DNA from: CAZFHZ01 sp964519015
Lineage (GTDB): Bacteria; Blakebacterota; Blakebacteria; Blakebacterales; CAYUVJ01
NCBI GenBank assembly: GCA_964519015.1
Contig: CAZFHZ010000107.1
Location: 1 to 10,505 of the forward strand
DNA length: 10,505 bases
Direction: 5' to 3'
Position numbers and translations under genes: made by a program. Position 1 is the stretch's first letter. Each line of letters begins with the position of its first letter. This document shows positions 1-6,124 of the stretch, piece by piece. The notes beneath the pieces were generated by a model. It was not told the DNA's origin and did not search any database. It saw only the letters and a program-made list of their open reading frames with translations.

Positions 1-56
1 CCGAAAGCCTTACCCGGGAAGAGGCGACCGTACTCGAGCACCATCCAGGCGTCCAT
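1..56 (-). CDS. carA: Carbamoyl-phosphate synthase small subunit, N-terminal fragment (cut by window edge)
   Basis: Only the first 18 codons plus two bases are in view. Reading from an ATG at 56, the minus strand gives MDAWMVLEYGRLFPGKAFG. This matches the opening of CarA proteins, which start with a short beta strand of the form LvLEdGxxFxGxxFG. CarA is the glutamine amidotransferase subunit that supplies ammonia to CarB for carbamoyl phosphate, feeding pyrimidine and arginine synthesis in the cytoplasm. An AGGA at 66-69 sits 9 nt upstream of the ATG, which supports this start. A second ATG at codon 5 is possible but would remove part of the strand. The gene follows hyuB after 29 bp in the same direction, so it is probably the next cistron; no PyrR-type leader or attenuator fits in that gap. 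Identification rests on 19 residues, hence the moderate confidence. Confidence 0.66.
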   Translation of the reverse strand, partial: MDAWMVLEYGRLFPGKAF

Positions 57-65
57 CCTTTAGTG

Positions 66-69
66 TCCT
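66..69 (-). promoter_or_regulatory. Ribosome binding site of the carA-like gene
   Basis: AGGA on the minus strand, 9 nt before the ATG at 56. It lies in a locally AT-richer 29-bp gap after hyuB and selects the first ATG as start. Confidence 0.45.
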
Positions 70-85
70 GAGTCAGAATTTCGCA

Positions 86-1696
86 TCATTTCGTTGCGCC
101 GACCTCTTCCCCCCAGCCCCCGCCGCCGGGAGTCTCCAGGCGGATCCCCTGCCCCGCCGCCAGGTGCCAGGTCCCCTTGCCGGGCAGCTCCTCCTGGGAG
201 CCGTCGGCCTGCAGGAGCAGGTTGCGCCCGGGCTCCCCCGGCCCTCCCCCCTGCAACCCCCAGGGCCGGAACAGGCGGCGCTCGGTCAACAGGCTCACCA
301 CGGCCGGAGCCAGCAACCGGATCTGGCGCACGATTCCCGCTCCACCGGGGTGGCGTCCTCCTCCCCCGGAGCCGGCCCGCACACCGTAGGTCTCGACCCG
401 GAAGGGATAGGCGTGCTCGAGGGCCTCCACCGGGGTGTTCCGGGTGTTGGTCATGTGGACGTGGATGGCCGAGGGTCCGGCGCTCCCCGGGCGCCCCCCC
501 ATCCCTCCGCCGGTGGTCTCGTAGTAGGTGAACACCTCACCGGTGCGCGGATCGATCCCGCCGATGCTCAGGTTGTTCATCGTTCCCTGGCCGGCGGCCG
601 GTATCCGGTCGGGGGCGGCGGAGGCCAGGGCCCCGAAGAGCACGTCGGTGATGCGCTGGCTGGTCTCCACGTTGCCGCCGGCCACTGCCGCCGGGGCCAG
701 CGCATTCACGATCGTGCCGGGGGGGGCGGTCAGGCGGATCGGGGCCAGCGAGCCGTGGTTGGGCGGGACCTCGGGCCCGACCAGGCAGCGGAAGACGTAG
801 ACCACGGCCGAGAGGGTGATCGCCTCGACCGCGTTGACCGGGCCGGCGCATTGCGGGGCGGAACCGGTGAAATCGACGTGGGCGTCTTCCCCCGCGATGG
901 TGACGGCCACCCGGATGGGGAGCGGACCGCTTCCCAGTCCGTCGTCGTCGAGGACGTCCTCGAACCGGTATACGCCATCGGGGAGACGGGCGATCAGGGC
1001 GCGCATCATCCGCTCGGCGTAGAGAATCAGTTCCCGGCCGTAAGTGACCGGCTCCTCCAGGCCCCGTTCCCGCATCACTTCGTGCAGCCGCCGGGTCCCC
1101 ACGTCGAGGGCGGCCAGCTGGGCCCGCAGGTCCCCTTCCCGCTCTCGCGGGGTGCGGGTGTTGGCCAGCAGGATGGCCAGCACATCGCGGTCGGGCTCGG
1201 AGGAGCCCACCCGGCGCAGACGCACCGGTGGCAGGCGCAGCCCCTCGGCGAAGATCTCCCGGGTCACCGCCATCGAGCCGGGGGCGGCCCCCCCCACGTC
1301 GGCGTGATGGGCGCGGCTGGCCACGTGGAAGAGCGGACCGGCCGGCCCGCCGATCTGCTCCCCGGCCCGTTCCGGGGGGGGATAGACCGGGGCCACCATG
1401 GTCAGGTCGGGCAGGTGGGTGCCCCCCGCGAAGGGGTCGTTCAGCAGGATGATCTCACCGGGCTCGAGCGGGCCGGCGGCCAGGGCCGCCTCGACCGAAC
1501 GGGGCATGCTCCCCAGGTGGACCGGCAGGTGGTCCCCCTGGGCCAGGGTGCGGCCGCTCCCGTCGAAGAGGGCGCAGGAGTAATCGCGCCGTTCCTTGAT
1601 GTTGGGGGAGGAGGCGGTGCGCTGGAGGACGGCCCCCATCTCCTCGGCCACGCCGGCGAAGCGGTGTTTATAGACCTGGAGGAGGATGGGATCCAT
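86..1696 (-). CDS. hyuB: Hydantoinase B/oxoprolinase family protein (HyuB-type subunit)
   Basis: This 536-residue protein is the partner subunit of ATP-dependent ring-opening amidases (N-methylhydantoinase, 5-oxoprolinase) and of related acetophenone/acetone carboxylases. HyuB is understood to act on the substrate that the HyuA subunit activates with ATP. Family landmarks are all present: the opening MDPILLQVYKHRF with AEEMG and a TASSPNIKERRD-type loop (residues 1-40), GDHLPVHLGSM at 54-64, NDPFAGGTHLPD at 86-97, HADVGG at 131-136, a mid-protein GNVETSQRITD, and the glycine-rich C-terminal GGGGWG. Length is normal for the family and there is no sign of decay. The ATG at 1696 lies 6 bp after the PfkB-like gene's stop and lacks a clear Shine-Dalgarno, so translation is probably coupled. 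The substrate cannot be read from sequence. Its hyuA partner lies two genes upstream rather than adjacent, which is uncommon. Confidence 0.93.
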   Translation of the reverse strand: MDPILLQVYKHRFAGVAEEMGAVLQRTASSPNIKERRDYSCALFDGSGRTLAQGDHLPVHLGSMPRSVEAALAAGPLEPGEIILLNDPFAGGTHLPDLTMVAPVYPPPERAGEQIGGPAGPLFHVASRAHHADVGGAAPGSMAVTREIFAEGLRLPPVRLRRVGSSEPDRDVLAILLANTRTPREREGDLRAQLAALDVGTRRLHEVMRERGLEEPVTYGRELILYAERMMRALIARLPDGVYRFEDVLDDDGLGSGPLPIRVAVTIAGEDAHVDFTGSAPQCAGPVNAVEAITLSAVVYVFRCLVGPEVPPNHGSLAPIRLTAPPGTIVNALAPAAVAGGNVETSQRITDVLFGALASAAPDRIPAAGQGTMNNLSIGGIDPRTGEVFTYYETTGGGMGGRPGSAGPSAIHVHMTNTRNTPVEALEHAYPFRVETYGVRAGSGGGGRHPGGAGIVRQIRLLAPAVVSLLTERRLFRPWGLQGGGPGEPGRNLLLQADGSQEELPGKGTWHLAAGQGIRLETPGGGGWGEEVGATK

Positions 1697-1702
1697 AAGA
1701 CA

Positions 1703-2767
1703 CTAGCTGGAGCGGGTGCTGCCCGCCGGTGTCTCCTCGTCGGCGCTCTCGCCGTTCAGGACGGATTGGACCTCGGCCAGGGTCCCGATCCCGTCGGTAC
1801 CGATCCGGCTGCAGGTCACGGCGGCGCAGGCGGCCGCGAAGTAGCCGGCGTCGCTCCCCTGCATCCCGCGCAGCAGCGCGTAGGAGAGCCCGCCGAACCA
1901 GGAGCCGCCGGCACCGGTGGAGTCCACCACCGGCCCGCCCAGGGCCGGGATGTGCCAGAGATCGGAGTTGTAGGCCAGCCAGCTCCCCAGTCGACCGGCG
2001 GTCACCGCCGTGTAGCGGCAGGGGTATTCAGCGTGCAGCTTCGCACAGGCCCTCTCGACGTCCTGTTCGCCGGTGAGGCGCTGGGCCCCCGGCAGGCCCG
2101 TTTTAAGCACATCGGTCTTCTCCAGGATGGCGTCCAGCTCCTTGCGCCGTCCCAGCCCCACCTCCTCGACCAGGTAGATCGGATCGGTGTCCACGTCGGT
2201 GAAGACCATGCAGTCGGCGGCCCGGGCCACCTCGATCGCCTGCAGGACCGTCCGCAGGGGGATGGTGGCCACGTCGGTGTGGAAGTGGAGGGAGGTATCG
2301 ATACAGCCGACGATGCGGGCGCTGACCTCCTCGGGGGTCAGGTCGCTGAGCACGTTGGGGAAGAAGTAGAAGGCCCGCTCCCCCTCCGGGGTGACCATCC
2401 CCCAGGAGAAGGGGGTGCGCTTGCCGGCCCGCCGCTCCGAGCAGCGGACCTCGATCCCCTCCCGCCCCAGCTGGGCCTGGAGCTGCTCCCCTTCCGCATC
2501 GTCCCCGAAGAGGCCGAGCCAGGCGGTCGAGACCCCCAGCCGGGCGAGCTGGATGATGGCGACGGCACTCGCCCCGGCCGTCATGGTCTCCAGTCCCTGG
2601 CTGTGCATCTTGGCGCGGCTCGAACGTCCCAGCTCGGGGACCAGGGCGGCCAGGTGCAAGGTCACCGTCCCCATCCCCACCACGTCGACGTCGAGGGGGT
2701 GGGGGAGTCCCCCCCCCTGCGCACCCGGGGTACGCTTCCCCCCTTTGGGATCCGATGGCCGGCTCAT
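1703..2767 (-). CDS. PfkB-fold (ribokinase-family) protein with degenerate active-site motifs
   Basis: This 354-residue protein has the order of elements of PfkB sugar/nucleoside kinases. The core starts near residue 26 (DVDVVGMGT) after a Gly/Pro-rich tail. It continues with LARLGVSTAWLGLFGDD (74-90), an ATP-side VTAGRLGSW (255-263) and the C-terminal signature VDSTGAGG (281-288). Family members phosphorylate sugar or nucleoside hydroxyls, using the Asp of GAGD as catalytic base. Here that residue is Gly288 (codon GGC, one base from GAC). The usual NxxE metal-water motif reads GLPG (224-227), and the Asn of motif I (GGxxxN) is not evident in AGASAV (64-69). It may be a pseudokinase, a ligand-binding or regulatory protein, or a divergent subfamily with another base. 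The ATG at 2767 follows a G9 tract that can act as ribosome site, 18 bp after the upstream stop. The fold is certain; activity and substrate are unknown. Confidence 0.85.
   Translation of the reverse strand: MSRPSDPKGGKRTPGAQGGGLPHPLDVDVVGMGTVTLHLAALVPELGRSSRAKMHSQGLETMTAGASAVAIIQLARLGVSTAWLGLFGDDAEGEQLQAQLGREGIEVRCSERRAGKRTPFSWGMVTPEGERAFYFFPNVLSDLTPEEVSARIVGCIDTSLHFHTDVATIPLRTVLQAIEVARAADCMVFTDVDTDPIYLVEEVGLGRRKELDAILEKTDVLKTGLPGAQRLTGEQDVERACAKLHAEYPCRYTAVTAGRLGSWLAYNSDLWHIPALGGPVVDSTGAGGSWFGGLSYALLRGMQGSDAGYFAAACAAVTCSRIGTDGIGTLAEVQSVLNGESADEETPAGSTRSS
2709..2717 (-). repeat. G9 mononucleotide tract inside the PfkB-like gene
   Basis: Nine consecutive G on the coding strand encode part of the low-complexity Gly stretch (residues 18-20) of the N-terminal tail. 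The tract, together with the C5 run after it, forms a short GGGGG-ACT-CCCCC inverted repeat. A length change here would shift the frame close to the start. Confidence 0.7.
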
Positions 2768-2776
2768 GGTACCGTT

Positions 2777-2785
2777 CCCCCCCCC
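2777..2785 (-). repeat. G9 tract in the gap before the PfkB-like gene (serves as ribosome site)
   Basis: The 18-bp gap between the PLP-enzyme stop and the PfkB-like ATG begins with nine G, followed by nine other bases and the ATG. It is the only purine-rich element available for ribosome binding. Slippage would change Shine-Dalgarno spacing without altering a reading frame. Confidence 0.65.
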
Positions 2786-3988
2786 TCAGAGCGCGGCCAG
2801 GCCGCGCTCCAGATCCTCCATGATGTCCTCGAGCTCCTCGATGCCCACGGAGAGGCGGATCAGTCCGTCGGGTACTCCGATCCGGGCCCGCTCCTGGGGA
2901 GTCAACTTGTAGTGTGAGGAGACGGCGGGCAAGAGGAGCGTGGTCTCCACGCTCCCCAGGCTGGGGATGATCTTGATCAGCCGGAAGGCGTTCACCACCC
3001 GCCGGGTCCCCGGCAGGTCGGCGTCCAGCTCGAAGGAGAGCATGCCGCCGAAGCCGCGCATCTGGCGGGCGGCGATCTCCCGGTAGGGGCTGGAGGCCAG
3101 CCCCGGGTAGTTGACCCGGCGCACCTTCGGGTGCGCTTCCAGGAAGCGGGCCACCGCCAGGGCGTTCTCCGTGATCCGCTCCACGCGCACCTTCAGGCTC
3201 TTGACCCCGCGCAGGATGAGGAAAGCGGCCAGCGGGTCGATGATCCCCCCCAGGGCGACCAGGTGCTGGCGCAGGGGGGTGATCCGCTCCCGGGAGCCGG
3301 CCACCAGCCCCCCGGTGGTGTCGCCGTGACCGCTCAGGTACTTGGTCAGGCTGTGCACGACCAGGTCGGCTCCCAGCTCGAGGGGATTCTGCAGCACCGG
3401 GCTGGCGAAGGTGTTGTCCACCACCACCACCGCCCCGGCGGCCCGGCCCAGGCGGGCGGCCGCGGCCAGGTCGGCCACCTTCAGGGTCGGGTTGGTCGGG
3501 CTCTCCAGGTAGAGCACCTCGCTCCGCTCCCCCAGCGCTCCCTGCAGCTGGAGCCCGTCGCCGCTCTCCGAGCCCATGTCCACCCAGGTGACCTGGACCC
3601 CCCACGGTTCCAGGATGCGCCGGATCATGGCGCTGGTGCCGCCGTAGATATCGCGATAGGCCACCAGGCGGGCTCCGGGACGGAGCAGGTTGAGCAGGGT
3701 GGTGCTGATGGCCGCCAGTCCCGAGGCCGCGGCCAGCGCGTCCTCGGCCCCTTCCAGGGCGGCGACCTTCTGCTCCAGCGCCCGGATGGTGGGATTCCCC
3801 ATCCGGGTGTAGATCCACTTCCCTTCCTGCGGGTCGAGGAAGGCGTCCTCGAGCGCCTCGGCGGTCTGAAAGCCGAAGGGGGCGGTCTGGTAGATGGGGA
3901 CGGCGGCGGCGCCGGTGGTCGGATCGAGCCCCTCACCGGCGTGCACGGCGCGGGTCGAGATCCCGGGGCCAGGACGGCTCTCGGACAC
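2786..3988 (-). CDS. PLP-dependent Cys/Met-metabolism enzyme (methionine gamma-lyase / cystathionine gamma-lyase type)
   Basis: The product is 400 residues, the normal length for this fold-type I family, which eliminates or replaces the gamma group of sulfur amino acids in the cytoplasm. Visible landmarks are YTRMGNPT (60-67, the Tyr/Arg that clamp PLP phosphate from the neighbouring subunit), YGGT at 115-118, Asp191 in DNTFASP for the PLP ring nitrogen, the Schiff-base Lys216 in SLTKYLSGHGD, YPGLASSP (294-301), and the substrate-carboxylate Arg378 in GLIRLSVG. SGHGD and YPGLAS resemble methionine gamma-lyases, but the Cys that MGL carries in its YGC motif is Gly117, as in cystathionine gamma-synthases and lyases. 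The substrate is therefore open: methionine, cystathionine or O-acyl-homoserine. The GTG start at 3988 has GGGAG 7 nt upstream and gives the expected N-terminus; the frame stays open further upstream but that is hyuA antiframe. It lies 35 bp after hyuA and 18 bp before the PfkB-like gene. Confidence 0.92.
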   Translation of the reverse strand: MSESRPGPGISTRAVHAGEGLDPTTGAAAVPIYQTAPFGFQTAEALEDAFLDPQEGKWIYTRMGNPTIRALEQKVAALEGAEDALAAASGLAAISTTLLNLLRPGARLVAYRDIYGGTSAMIRRILEPWGVQVTWVDMGSESGDGLQLQGALGERSEVLYLESPTNPTLKVADLAAAARLGRAAGAVVVVDNTFASPVLQNPLELGADLVVHSLTKYLSGHGDTTGGLVAGSRERITPLRQHLVALGGIIDPLAAFLILRGVKSLKVRVERITENALAVARFLEAHPKVRRVNYPGLASSPYREIAARQMRGFGGMLSFELDADLPGTRRVVNAFRLIKIIPSLGSVETTLLLPAVSSHYKLTPQERARIGVPDGLIRLSVGIEELEDIMEDLERGLAAL

Positions 3989-3995
3989 GGTGGGA

Positions 3996-4000
3996 CTCCC
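3996..4000 (-). promoter_or_regulatory. Ribosome binding site selecting the GTG start of the PLP enzyme
   Basis: GGGAG on the minus strand, 7 nt before GTG 3988, in the 35-bp gap after hyuA. The open frame continues far upstream, so this site and the family's N-terminus decide the start. Confidence 0.5.
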
Positions 4001-4023
4001 GGTTGGGCGGAGGGGACCGCGGG

Positions 4024-6120
4024 TCAGGTCCCGATCCGGATGATCAGGTCCCCCCACGGGTCGACTTCGACCTCGTCTCCCGGCGGGACCACGGTGGTGG
4101 CCGAAAACTCGTGGATAAGGAGCGGTCCGCGCAAGCGGTCTTGCGGAGCGAGCCGCTCCCGGGGGATCTGCGGGGTCGGGTGGACACAACCCTCCCAGAC
4201 CATGGGCCGGACGTGCTCCTCGGCCGGCGGGCGGCGGGCGGAGGATCGGGGTGGATCGGGCAGCGGCGGCAGGACCTCCTCGAGCCGGGCCGCTCCCGGG
4301 CCGTGCCCTTCGCTGCGCAGCGCAACCAGTTCCACCGGCGTGTCCGGTCGCCGGTAGCCGTAGCGCTCCTGGTGGAGCTCGGCGAAAAGTTCCTGGAGCC
4401 GGCGCCAGCCCTCCTCGCCGAAGGGTTCCTGGGGGGGGGGAGCCTCCACCGTGAGTTCGAACGACTGGCCCCGGTAGCGCAGGTCGGCCCGGCGCACGAT
4501 CCGGATCCGGTCGGCCGGTGCCCCCGCCTCCCGCACCCCCCGCCCGGCCTCCTCGTCGAGTCCCCGCCAGAGGGCTTCGATCCCGGCCGCATCGGTCCGC
4601 GGATCGCGTCCCAGCACCGTCCGCGCGGTGTCCACCCGCAGGCCGGTGACCAGGGTACCCACGGCCGAGAGCAGCCCCGGCTCGCGCGGCACCAGGATGG
4701 TCGTCATGCCCATCTCGCGGGCCAGGGCGGCGGCGTGCATGCCCCCCGCCCCGCCGAAGGCCACCAGGGTGAAGGCGCGCGGGTCCTTCCCCCGCTCCAC
4801 ACTGATACGCCGCAGCGCGCCCGCCATGGCCGCCACCGTCACCCGCACCACCCCCTCGGCGATCCCCACCGCATCCAGGGCACCGCTCCCCGGGGCCCGG
4901 CGGGCGGCCGTCGCCAGGGCCTCCAGCCCGGCCCGCGCGGCGGCTCCGTCCAGGGGCATCCGTCCCCCCAGCAGGCCCCCCTCGGGGAGCCGGCCGAGCA
5001 GCAGGTCGGCATCGGTCACCGTGACCCCCTCCCCGTCGGGGCCGGCGGCCCGCCGGCCGTAGGCGAGCGGTCCCGGGTCGGCTCCGGCGCTGGCCGGCCC
5101 GACCACCAGCGCGCCCCCCAGATCGATGCCGGCCAGGCTCCCCCCCCCCGCTCCCACCGTATGCAGGTCGACCTGGGGCAGGGCGACCGGATAGCCGGCG
5201 ATCTCCCCTTCGGCACTGGTGCGGATGTCCCCCTCGCACAGGGCCACGTCGGTGCTGGTCCCCCCCATGTCGAAGCTCATGATGTCGGAGAACCCGGCCC
5301 GCCCGGCCACGGCCAGCGCCCCGGCCACCCCGGCGGCCGGGCCGGAGAGGAGGGTGCGGGCGGGCTCGGTCGCCGCCTGCCGGGCCGATAGGGTGCCGCC
5401 GCTGGAGGCGGTGATGGTCAGCCGTCCCGCCCCGGTCGCTTCCCCGAGCCGGTCGAGGTAGCGACCCATGACCGGAAGCACGGCCGCGTTCACCACCACC
5501 GTCGAGGCCCGCTCGTATTCGCGGAAGAGGGGGAGCAGCCGGCTGGAGAGGGTGAGGGGCACTCCGGGGAAGCGCTCGGAGAGCCGGCGCTCCAGTTCCT
5601 CCTCGTGGTCGGCCCGGGCGTAGGCGTGGAGCAGGCAGACGGCCACTGCTTCGGCCGGCGGCTCCAGCGCCCCCAGGCGCGCGAACACCTCCTCCAGCTC
5701 CGCTCCCGCTACATCCAGCGGGATGATCGTCCCGCCGTCGGGGCCGATCCGCTCCCGCACCCCCAGCCGGCGCCCGGGGCCCACCAGCGGCACCGGCCGG
5801 CTCACCTCGAGGTCGTAGAGGGCGGGACGGTCCTGCCGGCCGATGGCGATGACGTCCTCGAACCCGGCCGTGGTCAGCAGGGCGATCGGAGCGGTCCGGC
5901 CGGTCAGCAGCGCGTTGGTGGCTACCGTGGTGCCGTGGGCCACCCGGTCCTCGGGACCGGGGGGGTCGCCCCCGGTGAGCTCGGCCAGCCCGCTGCGGAC
6001 GGCCCGGGCCGGGTCGTCCGGCGTGCTGGGCAGTTTCAGGTGCCGCAGACCTTCGGTGGTCAAGGCCACCAGGTCGGTGAAGGTCCCCCCCGTGTCGATC
6101 CCCGCCCGCAGCCCCTTCAT
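4024..6120 (-). CDS. hyuA: Hydantoinase/oxoprolinase subunit A (HyuA-type, ATP-binding)
   Basis: This complete 698-residue protein is of the HyuA family. In hydantoinases and 5-oxoprolinases this subunit binds ATP and phosphorylates the lactam or imide oxygen so that the ring can be opened with HyuB; carboxylase relatives activate ketones. Landmarks are the N-terminal phosphate loop GIDTGGTFTD (7-16), HGTTVATNALL (62-72), SGPAAGV (259-265), a second phosphate loop DMGGTSTD (284-291), HTVGAGGGS with ADPGPLAYG downstream, and FGGAGGMHA in the C-terminal half. All are intact. The start is well supported: an ATG with AGGAGG 9 nt upstream, only 4 bp after galK. The coding strand carries two 10-base homopolymers (at 5140-5149 and 4431-4440). 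HyuB is encoded separately downstream, with two genes in between. Residues setting the substrate are not recognisable, so oxoproline, hydantoin or another cyclic amide are equally possible. Confidence 0.94.
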   Translation of the reverse strand: MKGLRAGIDTGGTFTDLVALTTEGLRHLKLPSTPDDPARAVRSGLAELTGGDPPGPEDRVAHGTTVATNALLTGRTAPIALLTTAGFEDVIAIGRQDRPALYDLEVSRPVPLVGPGRRLGVRERIGPDGGTIIPLDVAGAELEEVFARLGALEPPAEAVAVCLLHAYARADHEEELERRLSERFPGVPLTLSSRLLPLFREYERASTVVVNAAVLPVMGRYLDRLGEATGAGRLTITASSGGTLSARQAATEPARTLLSGPAAGVAGALAVAGRAGFSDIMSFDMGGTSTDVALCEGDIRTSAEGEIAGYPVALPQVDLHTVGAGGGSLAGIDLGGALVVGPASAGADPGPLAYGRRAAGPDGEGVTVTDADLLLGRLPEGGLLGGRMPLDGAAARAGLEALATAARRAPGSGALDAVGIAEGVVRVTVAAMAGALRRISVERGKDPRAFTLVAFGGAGGMHAAALAREMGMTTILVPREPGLLSAVGTLVTGLRVDTARTVLGRDPRTDAAGIEALWRGLDEEAGRGVREAGAPADRIRIVRRADLRYRGQSFELTVEAPPPQEPFGEEGWRRLQELFAELHQERYGYRRPDTPVELVALRSEGHGPGAARLEEVLPPLPDPPRSSARRPPAEEHVRPMVWEGCVHPTPQIPRERLAPQDRLRGPLLIHEFSATTVVPPGDEVEVDPWGDLIIRIGT
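4431..4440 (-). repeat. C10 mononucleotide tract within hyuA
   Basis: Ten consecutive C on the hyuA coding strand encode Pro561-563 and the first base of Gln564. Loss or gain of one base would truncate the last fifth of HyuA. Confidence 0.8.
5140..5149 (-). repeat. G10 mononucleotide tract within hyuA
   Basis: Ten consecutive G on the hyuA coding strand encode Gly325-327 in the conserved AGGGS motif plus one flanking base. The glycines are family-conserved, so the protein may impose the tract rather than any switching role. Confidence 0.8.
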
Positions 6121-6124
6121 CCGC

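Noticed and set aside
57..95. AT-richer patch with two CGAAAT copies around the hyuB stop, considered as a promoter or operator
   Set aside because: The repeats are 6 bp, one lies within hyuB coding sequence, and no sigma-type hexamers with proper spacing are present.
164..2917. 917-codon open frame on the plus strand, antisense to hyuB, the PfkB-like gene and the end of the PLP enzyme
   Set aside because: Its translation is low-complexity (Gly, His, Gln, Arg, Pro-rich) and matches no family, while the opposite strand encodes clear conserved proteins. Stop codons are rare in antisense frames at this GC content.
2103..3818. 571-codon minus-strand frame overlapping the PLP enzyme and PfkB-like gene
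   Set aside because: Same-strand +1/+2 shadow of two recognised genes; an Arg/Gly/Pro-rich translation without family motifs.
3989..4023. Terminator or promoter in the 35-bp gap between hyuA and the PLP enzyme
   Set aside because: No stable hairpin followed by T residues and no -35/-10 pair could be seen; only a GGGAG ribosome site is supported.
3989..5239. Long N-terminal extension of the PLP-enzyme frame into hyuA
   Set aside because: The 417 extra codons are an out-of-frame reading of hyuA. The family N-terminus and a GGGAG site place the start at GTG 3988.
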